A stretch of 64,000 bases of DNA, from assembly GCF_023145695.1 (NCBI RefSeq), contig NZ_JAJHVV010000006.1, positions 294,792 to 358,791 of the forward strand, read 5' to 3'. The DNA comes from Vibrio amylolyticus. GTDB taxonomy: Bacteria; Pseudomonadota; Gammaproteobacteria; Enterobacterales; Vibrionaceae. The position numbers and the translations under genes are program-made. Under the pieces are notes generated by a model. That model had not been told where the DNA came from and made no database searches. It saw nothing but the letters and a program-made list of their open reading frames with translations. This document shows, one piece after another, positions 63,824 to 64,000 of this stretch; positions within the stretch are counted from its first letter, which is position 1; each line of letters starts with the position of its first letter.

Positions 63824-64000
63824 GTGTGTGACCCCGAGTGTGACTCTAGCTCTGTTTCGGATCGTACTATAGATAGCAGGAGTCAATATGGCTATCAGGA
63901 GTCTGGAGAGTACGCTGGTAGTTTTAAGCGTCCGGAAGTAGATGATACCAAGCTGGAAAACATAGTAAATGATGTTTATAAAGGAGATCGGCATTCTTCC
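63824..64000 (+). CDS. Partial plus-strand ORF, possible polymorphic toxin tip
   Basis: 59 codons running off the right edge, GTG first possible start. Translation has ESGEYAGSFKRPEVDDT and IVNDVYKGDRHSS, a style seen in C-terminal domains of Rhs/polymorphic toxins (ND-YKG). The minus-strand frame over the same bases looks like a shadow. Needs the next sequence to decide. Confidence 0.35.
   Translation, partial: MCDPECDSSSVSDRTIDSRSQYGYQESGEYAGSFKRPEVDDTKLENIVNDVYKGDRHSS

Noticed and set aside
63725..63994. 89-codon minus-strand frame at the right edge
   Set aside because: It runs through the REP-like element and opposite a more protein-like plus-strand frame; a shadow.

Overview
This window is chromosomal DNA of a marine gammaproteobacterium, almost certainly a Vibrio. 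It opens with the CAI-1 quorum-sensing pair (cqsS, cut by the left edge, and cqsA) and carries a long run of VCR/VPR-type attC sites with small cassette genes, which marks a Vibrio superintegron. No rRNA, tRNA or CRISPR array was seen, and the integron integrase is not in the window. All names rest on reading translations and motifs; no database search was run.

Layout. 0-9.6 kb: core-like genes (cqsS, cqsA, a TDT/TehA-type transporter, a CobW-type metallochaperone, a Cache-type chemoreceptor, the ribosome GTPase rbgA/ylqF). 9.6-12.9 kb: an AT-rich accessory patch with an AlpA-type regulator and unknown genes, including a coiled-coil gene nested out of frame in a larger ORF; perfect 10-bp direct repeats beside rbgA hint at an old integration end. 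12.9-13.7 kb: what looks like a stray integron cassette. 13.7-35.7 kb: the most interesting region, an apparently undescribed peptide or amino-acid natural-product locus. It holds a PhyH-type dioxygenase, an SHMT-like PLP enzyme, two divergent YcaO paralogues, a 746-aa protein of unknown family, a five-gene translationally coupled MacAB/TolC-type exporter with two permeases, a short Cys-rich ORF that could be a precursor peptide, an orphan HsdM with hsdR remnants, a ToxR/ToxS-like membrane regulator pair and a tryptophanase. A recurring AT-rich dyad lies upstream of both YcaO genes, the 746-aa gene, the regulator and a distant aromatic amino-acid permease, which suggests one regulon.

36-49.9 kb: superintegron cassettes, mostly small secreted or lipoprotein genes, plus a HAD phosphatase, a Cys-protease-like protein and a DUF4177/YidD pair. 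They are interrupted at about 43.9-48.9 kb by a methyltransferase, an EamA exporter and an aromatic amino-acid permease without recognisable attC sites. The array also holds a decayed copy of the 3' end of a gene lying 16 kb away. 50-52 kb: an AraC regulator divergent from a Bcr/CflA-type drug exporter. 52.4-56.2 kb: a tightly overlapping four-gene operon (alpha-oxoamine synthase, TauD-type dioxygenase, ketoacyl synthase III, EamA exporter) that looks like a second small-molecule pathway, chemically reminiscent of CAI-1 synthesis. 57-60.2 kb: a periplasmic binding protein and a sensor kinase broken by one in-frame stop. 60.4-64 kb: a P-loop kinase, a TAATG-coupled trio of tiny genes, and an Rhs toxin-tip relic cut by a REP-like inverted repeat.

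Working model (inference): the YcaO locus modifies a ribosomal peptide or an amino-acid-derived metabolite, exports it through the tripartite pump, and is switched by the ToxR-like protein; tryptophanase and the aromatic permease may link it to tryptophan/indole supply. Integron-like sequence on both sides suggests the locus was inserted into, or assembled within, the cassette array.
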